Part shown: positions 6,452-14,500 of the stretch, one piece after another | How positions within the stretch are numbered: the first letter of the stretch is position 1 | Layout of the letters: each line of letters opens with the position of its first letter | Assembly (NCBI GenBank): GCA_028274925.1 | Contig: JAQCNR010000236.1 | Span: 1-17,786, forward strand | Length of the DNA stretch: 17,786 bases | Direction: 5' to 3' | Origin: Halovenus sp. | Lineage (GTDB): Archaea; Halobacteriota; Halobacteria; Halobacteriales; Haloarculaceae | The notes under the pieces: generated by a model | What the model was told of the DNA's origin: nothing | Seen by the model: only the letters and a program-made list of their open reading frames with translations | Database searches by the model: none | Program-made: the position numbers and the translations under genes

Positions 6452-7855
6452 CTAGCCACTGGTCGGGCGGTACTCCCGACTAATAGCCTTCCACTTGCCG
6501 CTGCGGTACCGCCAGAGGTTGACGGCCAGCGGGACGCCAGCGCCAAGCAGGAGCGCACCGTAGAGCCCGCCGACACCAAGCGGTGTGAACAGACCGGCAG
6601 CCGCAACGGGCAAGGCCGCGCCATACTGTCCGAACAGCGTCGCCACGAACGGCCAGCGGGTATCGCCAGCCCCGCGGAGTGCGCCGACGGCCGCGCCGTT
6701 GACCCCCAGCAGGACAGCGGTGGCGGCGCTCACTCGGACGAACGTGGCAGTTTGTGCGAGGTCGGCAGGGTCAGAGACGAACAGTCGCGCGAACAGCGGC
6801 GCGGCCAGAATGACGACGAGGGCGGCAGCGAGGTGGACAACAAAAGAGAGCCGGAGAATTGCACCACCGTATGCGGCTGCTTCGGGTTCGTCGCCGCCAC
6901 CGAGTTCCTGGCCGACGAGCGTACTCGACGCCGTGGAAAAGCCCCAGCTAAAACTCACCAGTAAATCGCGGATGCGCCGGCCCACCTCGAAGGCCGCGAC
7001 CACGACTGGGCCGAACGTGCCGGCAATCCACAACAGCGGGAAGACGACGGCCATTTTCGCAGTTTGGCGGGCAATCAGCGGCGTGGAAACAGTGAGGAGT
7101 TGGCCGCCGAGTTCGCGGTCGAACTGTCGGCCGCCGAAACTGAAGGTGACCGGTGAGGCCCGCATCCCCGGCACGGGGTACGAGCCACCGAGGACGCCCC
7201 AGCCAAGGACGACCATCGCCGCCGCCGTTGAGATGAGTGTGCCCAGCGCAACGCCGGCGACGCCCAGTCCCGCGAGAACGAAGCCAACGCTTAGGATGAT
7301 GTTGAGCAGGCCGCCGCCGGCACGGACGACCATCGGCGTGAACGTATCGCTGACGCCGGCGTAGGTGCGGCTCATCAGCAGATTGAGATACTCGAAGGCG
7401 AGCGCCGGCGCAACGATGAAGAGATACGTACTGCCGTGGCCAATCGGTCCGGGGTCCGAGCCGAGGAGGCCAATCAGCGGGTCGGTGAACAGCATGTAGC
7501 AGGCGACTGTCGGGAGGACAATGAGTAAGGCAATCCAGACGCCCTGTTTGACGACCAGCGAGGCACGGTCGGCGCGGTCGCCACCGTAGTTCTGCGAGAC
7601 GAGCGCGACAGTCCCGCCAGCGACGCCGATGCCGACGTACTTCGAGATGGTCCAGTAGGCGTACGCGTAGGCCAGTCCCGCGACGGCGGCGGAGCCGACG
7701 GCCCACCCGACCAGCGCCAGGTCGACCGTCTGCTTGGACATGATTGCGAAGCCAGTGACAATCCGCGGCCACGAGAGGTCGAGCGTCCGGTCGAAGCGCT
7801 GCTCGTCGATGATTCCAGCCCGGGCCAGCAGCGCAGCGAGCGCAGGCAATCGCAC
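6452..7855 (-). CDS. MATE-family multidrug/organic-cation exporter
   Basis: A 467-residue inner-membrane protein with about 12 hydrophobic helices in two related halves, as in MATE exporters, which expel drugs or metabolites in exchange for Na+ or H+. Family-like features are the opening DLSWPRIVTGFAIMSKQTVDLALVG (about residues 26-50), GVGVAGGTVALVSQNYG in the first half, and the second-half counterpart FSTASSTLVGQELGGG. The same frame stays open far upstream to 8629, but that part is antisense to endA. I chose GTG at 7855, giving MRLPALAALL and normal family length. The AAAGATTC stretch at 7877-7884 is a weak TATA candidate. Substrate is unknown. Two methyltransferase-like genes follow closely. 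Confidence 0.88.
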   Translation of the reverse strand: MRLPALAALLARAGIIDEQRFDRTLDLSWPRIVTGFAIMSKQTVDLALVGWAVGSAAVAGLAYAYAYWTISKYVGIGVAGGTVALVSQNYGGDRADRASLVVKQGVWIALLIVLPTVACYMLFTDPLIGLLGSDPGPIGHGSTYLFIVAPALAFEYLNLLMSRTYAGVSDTFTPMVVRAGGGLLNIILSVGFVLAGLGVAGVALGTLISTAAAMVVLGWGVLGGSYPVPGMRASPVTFSFGGRQFDRELGGQLLTVSTPLIARQTAKMAVVFPLLWIAGTFGPVVVAAFEVGRRIRDLLVSFSWGFSTASSTLVGQELGGGDEPEAAAYGGAILRLSFVVHLAAALVVILAAPLFARLFVSDPADLAQTATFVRVSAATAVLLGVNGAAVGALRGAGDTRWPFVATLFGQYGAALPVAAAGLFTPLGVGGLYGALLLGAGVPLAVNLWRYRSGKWKAISREYRPTSG

Positions 7856-8005
7856 TGCCAGATAGTTGGACGGCAGAATCTTTGGGCTGTCGGTTGAGAT
7901 TGCGACCAGACAGTGCTTGAGTACACAACAGTCGAAGGCGTTCGTTCCACGAACGGTAGAAGTTGAGACCACAGACGCTTTGGCCGCGGCCCCGAATCGA
8001 CGCCT
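7856..8005. promoter_or_regulatory. Divergent promoter region between the MATE gene and endA
   Basis: These 150 bases must carry the start signals for both genes. Neither has a strong TATA box: AAAGATTC (minus strand, 7877-7884) for the exporter and CGCTTTGG near 7977-7984 for endA are weak candidates. A small inverted repeat, CGTTC-CAC-GAACG, lies at 7943-7955, midway between the genes. Confidence 0.4.
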
Positions 8006-9022
8006 ATGGACGTCCAGTTCGACGGCGACCGAGCGCAGGCCGGCCGGGGTGCTCGCGAGCAGTTCTACGACTCGCGGGGCTACGGCCGACCAGTGGACGG
8101 TGACCTCGAACTCGCCGCGATTGAGGCCGCACACCTGCTCTATCGCGGTGACATCGACACGATTCGTGACCAGCGAGACGGGAAGCGACTCGGCTTCGAG
8201 GAGTTTCTCAGGCTGGACAGTGTCCCAGAGGTTGGGTTTTTCGTCTACAAAGACCTCCGGGACAGGGGCTTTTATCTCTCCGTCGAGGACGACGGGTTCG
8301 TTGTCTACCCGCGAGGGAAAGGACCGTGGGACGGTGAGGTTGCGTACCGCGTTCAGGCCCGGAGCGAGCGGACGGACGTGCCCGCCGAGACGCTGCAGGA
8401 ACTCGCTGCAGGACCAGAAACTGGAGTTCTCGCGGTTGTCGACGAGGAGAGTGAGGTGAGTTACTTCGAGGTGGGAGAGCCATCGCCTACGGGCGCGACC
8501 GACCATAAAATTCCAGACGTGAGCGGCGACCTGCTCGCCGACCGCGTTCTCGTTGCCGAACCGCCAACGGCACTGTACGAACACGCGTTCTACGGCCAAC
8601 CACTGGACGGTCCCGGCAGTGCCGTGCAACTCTCACTGATCGAGGCTGCCTATCTCGCCGGCGAGGGCGTACTCAAGGGAATCGAGGGCGGCCGTGACGC
8701 AATCGTCGAGCGCGGGCGCACCGTCGAGGGCGAGCGGTTCGACCGCCGACTCCGCGTCTACGAGTTGTTGCGGGAGCAGGGTATCGTCCCCAAGACCGGG
8801 TTCAAGTTCGGCGCAGACTTCCGAACCTACGCCGAGGTGTCCTCTGTCGATGACCTGAGCCACTCCGAGCATCTCGTCCGAGTGTTGCCCGCCAACCACG
8901 AGTTTGCACCGAGAGATTTGGCGCTGGATGTTCGGCTGGCCCACGGCGTTCGCAAGAAGATGCAGTTCGCGCTCGTTGGTGAGGATATCGAGTGGCTCGT
9001 CTGCACTCGCTCGACGCCGTAA
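8006..9022 (+). CDS. endA: tRNA-intron endonuclease (fused-repeat type)
   Basis: Cuts introns out of precursor tRNAs at bulge-helix-bulge sites. The 338-residue length is the fused euryarchaeal form, in which two related halves occupy one chain and the protein works as a dimer. Repeat 1 runs about 1-165 and repeat 2 about 175-338. Each begins with an E/YGxPLDG-like segment (GYGRPVDG at 25-32, FYGQPLDG at 195-202) followed by a helix ending in LLYRG or AYLAGEG. The catalytic triad is complete only in repeat 2: Tyr275 in GADFRTY, His286 in SHSEHLV, and the Lys in AHGVRKKM (317/318). Repeat 1 keeps FFVYKDLRDRGFYL but lacks the full triad, as expected for a structural half. Its stop is two bases from the convergent pseudogene's stop. 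Confidence 0.95.
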   Translation: MDVQFDGDRAQAGRGAREQFYDSRGYGRPVDGDLELAAIEAAHLLYRGDIDTIRDQRDGKRLGFEEFLRLDSVPEVGFFVYKDLRDRGFYLSVEDDGFVVYPRGKGPWDGEVAYRVQARSERTDVPAETLQELAAGPETGVLAVVDEESEVSYFEVGEPSPTGATDHKIPDVSGDLLADRVLVAEPPTALYEHAFYGQPLDGPGSAVQLSLIEAAYLAGEGVLKGIEGGRDAIVERGRTVEGERFDRRLRVYELLREQGIVPKTGFKFGADFRTYAEVSSVDDLSHSEHLVRVLPANHEFAPRDLALDVRLAHGVRKKMQFALVGEDIEWLVCTRSTP

Positions 9023-9024
9023 TT

Positions 9025-10140
9025 TCAGCGCCGGTCGACAGGCACCCACTCGCGGCCGCGCTCCCCCACGTACGTCGAGGCGGGTCGAATCAGTCGGTTG
9101 TGTTCGCGCTGTTCGAGACAGTGAGCCATCCAGCCGCCAGCACGCGCAACGGCGAACGTTGGCGTGAACAACTCACGAGGGACGCCAACCCCCCGCAGTA
9201 GCACCGCGGTGTAGAACTCGACGTTGGTGGCCAACTCGTGGTCCGGTCGGTGCTCGGCGAGCAGGTCAGTCGCTGTCTGCTCGACAGCGCGAACCGTCTC
9301 GAAAAATGCCTCGTCGCCAGCCTCGTCGTAAAACCGCTCGGCGGCGTTGGAGAGCACTGCGGCGCGGGGGTCGCGCACGTCGTAGACGCGGTGGCCAAAG
9401 CCCATCACCCGCTCACCAGCGTCGAGTCGGTCCCGAACGTAGGCCTCGGCGTCGCCGCCGTCGTGGATAGTTTCGAGCATCTCCAGCACCGGGCCGGGTG
9501 CACCGCCGTGCAGCGGGCCCTTCAGCGCGCCGACAGCCCCCGTCGCTGCCGAGACGAAGTCCGACTCCGTCGAAACGATAGTTCGAGCAGTGAACGTCGA
9601 AGCATTCAGTCCGTGGTCGACAACAGTGTTGAGATAAGTTTCCAGTCCACGAACCGTCGGCGCTGCCGGGCGCTCGCCGGTCAGCATCCGCAGGTAATCG
9701 GCGGCGTGGCCCAGTTCGGGGTCTGGCTCAGGTGCTGACTCGCCCTGTCAGAATTGCCAGTACGTCGCCACGATTGTCGGCACAACAGCGACGACGCGGG
9801 TTGTGGCAGTGAGCGGGTCGTCGCCGTTGAGGCTCGCCGCAGCCAGTCCCATCCGGAGTGCGTCCATCGGCGCAACCTCCGCGTCGGCCGCACCGGCCAA
9901 CAGCGACTGCACCTCGTCGCCAAGCGCCCGGTTTGCTGCCAACTCCGCACGAAACGAGTGCAACTCGCTGCGGTCCGGAAGTCGGTCGTGCAACAGGAGG
10001 AACAGCGTTTCTTCATAGCTCGCCTCCGTGGCGAGTTCTTCGACAGGGTAGCCACCGATAGTCAGCGTCCCCGTCTCGCCGTCAATCTCGCTCAGCCGCG
10101 TCTCTGCAACAACCACACCGTCCAAGCCGGGATTCGCCAT
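9025..10140 (-). pseudogene. Citrate-synthase-like gene interrupted by one in-frame TGA
   Basis: A full-length 371-codon citrate synthase reading frame broken at codon 131 by TGA (9748-9750). The part before it (9748-10140, 130 residues) and after it (9025-9747) are in the same frame. Alignment with the neighbouring paralog needs no gap across the stop, so one base change explains it (CGA or GGA to TGA). After the stop all hallmarks remain: DHGLNAS, LHGGA with the first catalytic His (codon 211), GFGHRVYDVRDPRA with the second (250), and RAGGW...RPASTYVG with oxaloacetate-binding arginines. The usual catalytic Asp of NVDFY is Glu here (NVEFYT, codon 308). Truncation, read-through, restart at ATG 9687, or a sequencing error are all open. 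The gene lies 65 bases downstream of the fusion paralog. Confidence 0.85.
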
Positions 10141-10161
10141 ACACGTACCGAGGGTCGGAAG

Positions 10162-10170
10162 AAATGTAAA
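10162..10170 (-). promoter_or_regulatory. TATA box of the interrupted citrate-synthase-like gene
   Basis: The minus strand reads TTTACATTT here, 22-30 bases before the ATG at 10140. It predicts a leaderless transcript separate from the upstream paralog. Confidence 0.55.
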
Positions 10171-10175
10171 CTATC

Positions 10176-10193
10176 GGAGAAGAGCGATTCTCC
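10176..10193. promoter_or_regulatory. Dyad GGAGAA-N6-TTCTCC, possible operator or hairpin
   Basis: A perfect 6-bp inverted repeat with a 6-base spacer lies just upstream of the TATA box at 10162-10170 and 12 bases after the stop of the upstream winged-helix fusion gene. The position suits a regulator-binding site for the downstream gene. It could instead be a short RNA hairpin at the 3' end of the upstream transcript. Confidence 0.45.
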
Positions 10194-10205
10194 AAGCTGT
10201 CTGAC

Positions 10206-11675
10206 CTATTTGTCGTCCGAGAGGTCGTCGTCGAGCAGGCGGTCGTTTTCGAGGACGGCGTCAATCAGTCGCTCGCCGGTGTCGGTGAGCCTATAGCCTG
10301 CGTCAGTGTCGGCGACGAACGGACCACGGAGCGTACGGAGATGGTAGTTGAGCTGTCCTTTGTCGTCGATTGTGCTCGCCGCGAGCAGGTCAGAATACGC
10401 GAGTGGCTCCTGACTGTCGTAGAGCGCGAGCAAGAGTTCGAGTCGGTTCGGCTCCGAGAGCACATCGAGCGTCTGGGTGAGCGGTTCGAGTGAGGCCGAC
10501 TGCGGCGGCCGGGCGATGAGTCGGTCACCAGCAGTGTAGCGGTCCTCGACCGCCGTCCAGTCGGATTTAATCTCGCCAACGTACGCCGCAGAGGGCCGCA
10601 CGAGCGTCGGTTCGCTGTACTCTTCGAGGATGTGCGCGGCCCACCCGCCCGCTCGCGCGACGGCGACTGTCGGTGCGAACAGCGCCGGTGGGAGGGCAAG
10701 ACTGTCGAGCACTGCCGTCGCGGGAAACTCGACAGTCACCTCGGGGCGCTGTTCCTGGCCTTCTGCCTCGGGCTCGAAAACGTCCTGAGCGGCCTCGTCC
10801 AGACGGTCAATTGTCTCGATAGTCTCAGCGGCGGTTTCTGGGGCGGTCTGTTCGAGCGTCGCCGAGAGCACCGCCGCCCGGGGGTCTCGCGTCTGGTATA
10901 CTGGGTGGCCAAAACCCGGCACCAGTCCATCGTTCGTTCGGTCGCGGAGCACTCTCTGGATATCGTCGGCACCGCGGGCCGATTCGAGCAGCGCGAAGGC
11001 GTCGGCGAACCGCCCTGCGTGGCGGTCGCCTTTGATTGTGCCGACGGCGGCCGTCGCCGCCGAGATTGGGTCTGCGTTCGTCGAGGCCGCGGTTCGGGCG
11101 GCGAACGACGACGCGTCGAGACCGTGTTCGAGCAGCGTCACGCAGCACGTTTCCAGCGCGTCCACGCGCTCGCTCGTCGGCCGCTCGCCGGTGAGCATCC
11201 ACAGGTAGTTGGCAACGTGGCCGAGGTCAGCGTCGGGCTCAACCACCGGTTCGTCACGGCCGAGTCGCCAGTGCGTCGCCACAATGGTCGGCACAACCGC
11301 GGCGACACGCTTTGCGGCGGTTGTGGGGTCAGTGTGGAGGTCAGCCGCGGCCAGTCCCATCCGAAGTGCGTCCATCGGGTCGGTCGAATCGGCGACAGCG
11401 CGGAGCAGTTCCCGGACAGGCCCGGGAATCGTCCGGAGGTCGGCAAGTTCGTCACAGAAGCTCTGCAGTTCGTCGGCAGTCGGCACCCGCCCCTCGAACA
11501 GCAGCGATACCGCCTCTTCGTAGCTCGCGTTGGCGGCCAATTCCTCGATTGGATAGCCGCCGACGTACAGCTCGCCTGCCTCGGCGTCGAGTCGAGAAAG
11601 ATTCGTCTGGGCAACGGTCGTGTAGGACAGTCCCGGGTCGTACATGCCGGGGTCGGCTGGGTCGTCAGGGGCCAT
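10206..11675 (-). CDS. Citrate-synthase-like domain fused to an ArsR-like winged helix
   Basis: A 489-residue two-domain protein. Residues about 11-385 have the citrate synthase fold: VGGYPIEELA (38-47), PMDALRMGLAA (100-110), LTGERP (161-166), EHGLDAS (183-189), IKGDRHAG (214-221, first catalytic His H219), GFGHPVYQTRDPRA (254-267, H257 and R266), RAGGWAAH (341-348) and RPSAAYVG (360-367). The Asp position is Glu (E316 in VEFP), HGGA has become HAGR and GHRVY has become GHPVY. Residues about 397-475 (LDVLSEPNRLELLLAL, then DDKGQLNYHLRTLRGPFV and GYRLTDTGERL) are a haloarchaeal ArsR-type winged helix. I infer a ligand-sensing regulator rather than a normal enzyme. ATG at 11645 (MYDPGLS) aligns with the paralog's start and is an alternative. 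It lies 58 bases after the antiporter gene. Confidence 0.9.
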   Translation of the reverse strand: MAPDDPADPGMYDPGLSYTTVAQTNLSRLDAEAGELYVGGYPIEELAANASYEEAVSLLFEGRVPTADELQSFCDELADLRTIPGPVRELLRAVADSTDPMDALRMGLAAADLHTDPTTAAKRVAAVVPTIVATHWRLGRDEPVVEPDADLGHVANYLWMLTGERPTSERVDALETCCVTLLEHGLDASSFAARTAASTNADPISAATAAVGTIKGDRHAGRFADAFALLESARGADDIQRVLRDRTNDGLVPGFGHPVYQTRDPRAAVLSATLEQTAPETAAETIETIDRLDEAAQDVFEPEAEGQEQRPEVTVEFPATAVLDSLALPPALFAPTVAVARAGGWAAHILEEYSEPTLVRPSAAYVGEIKSDWTAVEDRYTAGDRLIARPPQSASLEPLTQTLDVLSEPNRLELLLALYDSQEPLAYSDLLAASTIDDKGQLNYHLRTLRGPFVADTDAGYRLTDTGERLIDAVLENDRLLDDDLSDDK

Positions 11676-11733
11676 GGCTGAGCAACGAAGGGTATGCTGA
11701 CTGCGCGTGCAATCGAAGTGAATCTTTGGGGCC

Positions 11734-13629
11734 TCAGTCCGGGTCGATAAATTTCATGCCGTCGCGGACGCCCTGACGCCGGCCGAGTAGTGTCACGTGG
11801 TCACCCTCCTTGATGACAGTATCGGCGGTCGGGACCTCCGCAGAGTCGTGGTCACCTTTGCTGAGCAGTGCAATCAGACAGGCGTCGGGGAGCATTGGGC
11901 CGACTTCGCGGATACTCTTGCCGTACAACTCGTCGTTTGTCACCTCAATCTCCTGAATATCGCCGCTGCGACCGATATCGGTCATCCAGTGGGCGATTGC
12001 TGGGCGCTCAATCTGGTTGTCGATGGCCCACGCGGCGGCCATCGCCGAGGAGATGGTGCGGACATCCAGTTCCTCGAAGGCGTCGACGTTGTCGGAGTTG
12101 TTTGCCCGTGCAATGATGTTCTCGGCATCGAATTTCGATTTCGCGAGCTGTGAAACCAGCAGATTCGCGTCGTCGTCACCAGTCGCGGCGACGATAGTTT
12201 TGGCATTAGATGCCCCAGCCTCACGTAATTTCTCTGTGTCGGTTCCGTCACCGATGACGGTCGCGTAGCCTTCGTTGCGGAGTTGTTCAATTGCCTCCTC
12301 GTCCTCTTCGATGATCACGACGTTTTCGCCGCGGTCTTCGAGGCGTTCGGCGAGCGCGCGGCCCACCTGTCCGCCTCCGACGATGATTACTCTCATTGGT
12401 ATCACGTTCAGATATTCTGCGATGTATCGCGCCAGTCCACCCTCGACGATGGCGGTGGCGAAAATGACCAGAAAGACAGTCCCGAGCAGCAAGTCTGCCT
12501 GGTTCGCCAGCGCCGGATTGCCGAGTTCCTCCGCGGCGGTCCGGAGTTCGATTGCAAACAGCGTCGCGACCGACGCCGGGATAATTCCGCGCGGCCCGAC
12601 GGCACTGACGAACAGTCGCTCCTGGAAGGTGAACCGGTCACCGACCGTCGAGACGAACACCAGAAGCGGCCGAAGGACCACCGCGACGACGATGACGACG
12701 CCGATACCGCCGAGTCCGACGTCGAGAATCGCCTGGGGCGGCAACTGCGCTGCCAGCGCAATAAAGACGAACGACAGCACGAGCAGCGTGATGTCGCCTT
12801 TGAAGTTGGTAATCTCCGATTTGTACGGCACATCCAGATTTCCGAGGATGATGCCCGCGGTTGCGGCCGCTGCGACGCCAGCCTCGCTCGCGAGCTGGTT
12901 TGCGGCGGCGAACGAAACCAGCGCCCCGGCGAGAACGAGTAGCCGTGCGTTCCGTGGGGCTGCACCGGGCGAGAGGTCGACGTACCGAAGCAGATAGTAG
13001 AGGACGCCAGCGACAATCGCCCCGACGAGCAACCCCTGGCCGAGACGGAGGGCAAAACCCTGGATGATTCCCTCGCCGGAGGCCGCCGGGTTGTAGGCCT
13101 CGAAAATAACAACCGCCGTGATTGCGGCGGTCACGTCGTTGACGATTCCTTCAGTTTCGAGGACGGCCGCGACGCGGTCACGAACCGGAACGACATCGAG
13201 GATGGGAGTGACGACGGTCGGTCCAGTAGCGACGAGCAGTGCGCCCACGACGAACGACAGCTCCCAGGGCAACCCGATAAGATACCGGACCGCGACGGAC
13301 GTTCCGACGAACGCGATTACAGCACCGATGGTGACCAGTCTGAGCGCCGCCCCGGGCGCCTCCCGGATGCGGTCGAACTCCAGGTGGAAGGCACCCTCGA
13401 AGACGATGATGGCGACGGCGATGCCGACGATTGCCGGCAGCGCAGAGCCGAAACTCTCGCTGGTTACCCATCCCAGCCCCGGCCGGCCAATGATGACGCC
13501 GACGAACAGCAGGAAGATGATACTGGGAACTTGAAGTCGCGCAGCGACGAGTTGTGCGAGGACGCCGAGTGTAATGATTCCCGCGACGAGTGGGATTATA
13601 AGTCCTTCTGCCACAATTGTATCGTGCAC
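11734..13629 (-). CDS. CPA1 Na+/H+ antiporter with C-terminal TrkA (RCK) domains
   Basis: A 631-residue membrane protein that would exchange Na+ (or K+) for protons, in ion and pH homeostasis. Residues 1-405 carry about 12-13 helices of the CPA1/NhaP type, with ATGPTVVTPIL (134-144) and the family's ion-binding Asn-Asp pair in GIVNDVTAA (N164-D165), then GPRGIIPASVA (345-355). Residues 412-540 form a nucleotide-binding TrkA-N domain with IIVGGGQVGRALAERL (415-430) and an acidic strand end (VVIIEEDEEA). About 555-625 is a TrkA-C domain (ELYGKSIREVGPMLP ... VTLLGRR). The start is GTG at 13629, with a TATA box 26 bases upstream, so the transcript is leaderless. The fused gating domain suggests control by nucleotides. 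The citrate-synthase-like fusion gene follows 58 bases later. Confidence 0.93.
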   Translation of the reverse strand: MHDTIVAEGLIIPLVAGIITLGVLAQLVAARLQVPSIIFLLFVGVIIGRPGLGWVTSESFGSALPAIVGIAVAIIVFEGAFHLEFDRIREAPGAALRLVTIGAVIAFVGTSVAVRYLIGLPWELSFVVGALLVATGPTVVTPILDVVPVRDRVAAVLETEGIVNDVTAAITAVVIFEAYNPAASGEGIIQGFALRLGQGLLVGAIVAGVLYYLLRYVDLSPGAAPRNARLLVLAGALVSFAAANQLASEAGVAAAATAGIILGNLDVPYKSEITNFKGDITLLVLSFVFIALAAQLPPQAILDVGLGGIGVVIVVAVVLRPLLVFVSTVGDRFTFQERLFVSAVGPRGIIPASVATLFAIELRTAAEELGNPALANQADLLLGTVFLVIFATAIVEGGLARYIAEYLNVIPMRVIIVGGGQVGRALAERLEDRGENVVIIEEDEEAIEQLRNEGYATVIGDGTDTEKLREAGASNAKTIVAATGDDDANLLVSQLAKSKFDAENIIARANNSDNVDAFEELDVRTISSAMAAAWAIDNQIERPAIAHWMTDIGRSGDIQEIEVTNDELYGKSIREVGPMLPDACLIALLSKGDHDSAEVPTADTVIKEGDHVTLLGRRQGVRDGMKFIDPD

Positions 13630-13650
13630 TCAGCCTAACGATCCATCGAG

Positions 13651-13659
13651 TTATAAAAG
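13651..13659 (-). promoter_or_regulatory. TATA box of the antiporter gene
   Basis: The minus strand reads CTTTTATAA here, centred 26 bases before the GTG at 13629. It is one of the best TATA boxes in the window. It lies in the 46-base gap between the antiporter start and the methyltransferase stop and predicts a leaderless mRNA. Confidence 0.75.
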
Positions 13660-13668
13660 GGTCGATTG

Positions 13669-13679
13669 CTGAGACTCAG
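13669..13679. promoter_or_regulatory. Palindrome CTGAGACTCAG upstream of the antiporter promoter
   Basis: A perfect inverted repeat of five bases around one central base lies 10 bases upstream of the antiporter TATA box, over the stop codon of the methyltransferase gene (13676-13678). The position suits an activator or repressor site for the antiporter. A chance palindrome of this size is possible. Confidence 0.4.
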
Positions 13680-14500
13680 TCACTCCGCAGTCGTGCGGAG
13701 CTGACGCGGCCGGTCTGTCGCTGGAGCGAGCGGAGACAGGCGTCAACCGCTTCGCGAATCTCGACAACCTCCCCGACCAGTGTCACCGCAGGCGGGGAGA
13801 TATCCGCCTCCCGAGCACGCTCGGCAATCGTCGCCACCGTTCCGGTGACAACTGTTTCGTCGTCGTAAGTTGCCCGTTCGATCATCGCAACCGGCGTCTC
13901 GGGGTCCAGCCCTGCGGTTTCGAGGGCCGCCATGTTCTTCGGCAGTTTTCCAACGCCCATCAGAATCGAGAGCGTCCCGCCAGCGGCGACCTGGTCAGCC
14001 AGCGCTCCCCAGTCGAGTGCGCTCTCGGCTTTGGTCGGGTCTTCGTGGCCGGTAACGACCGTCAGCGCGGAGGCGTGTTCGCGGTGGGTGACCGGAATAC
14101 CAGCAACGCCCGGGGCGGCGATAGCGCTGGTCACACCGGGAACGATTTCACAGTCGACGCCAGCGTCGTCGAGCGCCTCGGCTTCCTCGCCGCCGCGAGC
14201 GAACACCGTTGGGTCGCCACATTTGAGGCGGACAACACTGGCCGGTTCACTCGCTGTCTCGACCAGCAGGTCGTGAATTTCTTCCTGCGTCGTGCGCTCG
14301 CCATCCGGACCGGGTCGCTTGCCGACATCAACCTGCCGGGTCGACGCTGGAATGGACTCGATGAGGTCGTCGTGAACCAGCGAGTCGTGTGCCACAACAT
14401 CGGCACTGTCGAGCAGTTTGCGGGCACGGACGGTCAGCAGGTCGGGGTCGCCCGGTCCTGCGCCGACGAGATAGACCGTTCCGGTTTCGGCGTCACTCAT
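13676..14500 (-). CDS. cobA: Uroporphyrinogen-III C-methyltransferase (SUMT)
   Basis: Adds two methyl groups from SAM to uroporphyrinogen III, giving precorrin-2, the branch point to siroheme and cobalamin. The 274-residue length fits the single-domain enzyme. Motifs are VGAGPGDPDLLT (12-23), LKCGDPTVFARGGEE (92-106), VPGVTSAIAAPGVAGIPVTHR (120-140) and VVTGHE (148-153). The frame is open to 14719, but the ATG at 14500 opens the family sequence. That start overlaps the end of the 94-residue gene by 8 bases, so expression is tied to nirA upstream. The context points to siroheme supply for NirA. The dehydrogenase/ferrochelatase that would finish siroheme is not in the window. The Ser/Arg-rich C-terminal tail after residue 255 looks non-catalytic. 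Confidence 0.95.
   Translation of the reverse strand: MSDAETGTVYLVGAGPGDPDLLTVRARKLLDSADVVAHDSLVHDDLIESIPASTRQVDVGKRPGPDGERTTQEEIHDLLVETASEPASVVRLKCGDPTVFARGGEEAEALDDAGVDCEIVPGVTSAIAAPGVAGIPVTHREHASALTVVTGHEDPTKAESALDWGALADQVAAGGTLSILMGVGKLPKNMAALETAGLDPETPVAMIERATYDDETVVTGTVATIAERAREADISPPAVTLVGEVVEIREAVDACLRSLQRQTGRVSSARLRSD

Noticed and set aside
7856..8629. Extension of the MATE frame to 8629, giving 725 residues
   Set aside because: This part is antisense to endA, whose motifs are clear. MATE proteins are about 450-480 residues and similarity starts after 7855.
9681..10055. Frameshift as the cause of the broken citrate-synthase-like gene
   Set aside because: The two pieces are separated by 60 bases including the stop-to-Met gap, a multiple of three, and they align in frame with the paralog, so one nonsense codon explains it.
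10632..11681. Long plus-strand open frame of 349 codons
   Set aside because: It is the exact antisense shadow of the citrate-synthase/winged-helix fusion. It is Arg/Gly-rich with no recognisable motif, a common effect in high-GC genomes.
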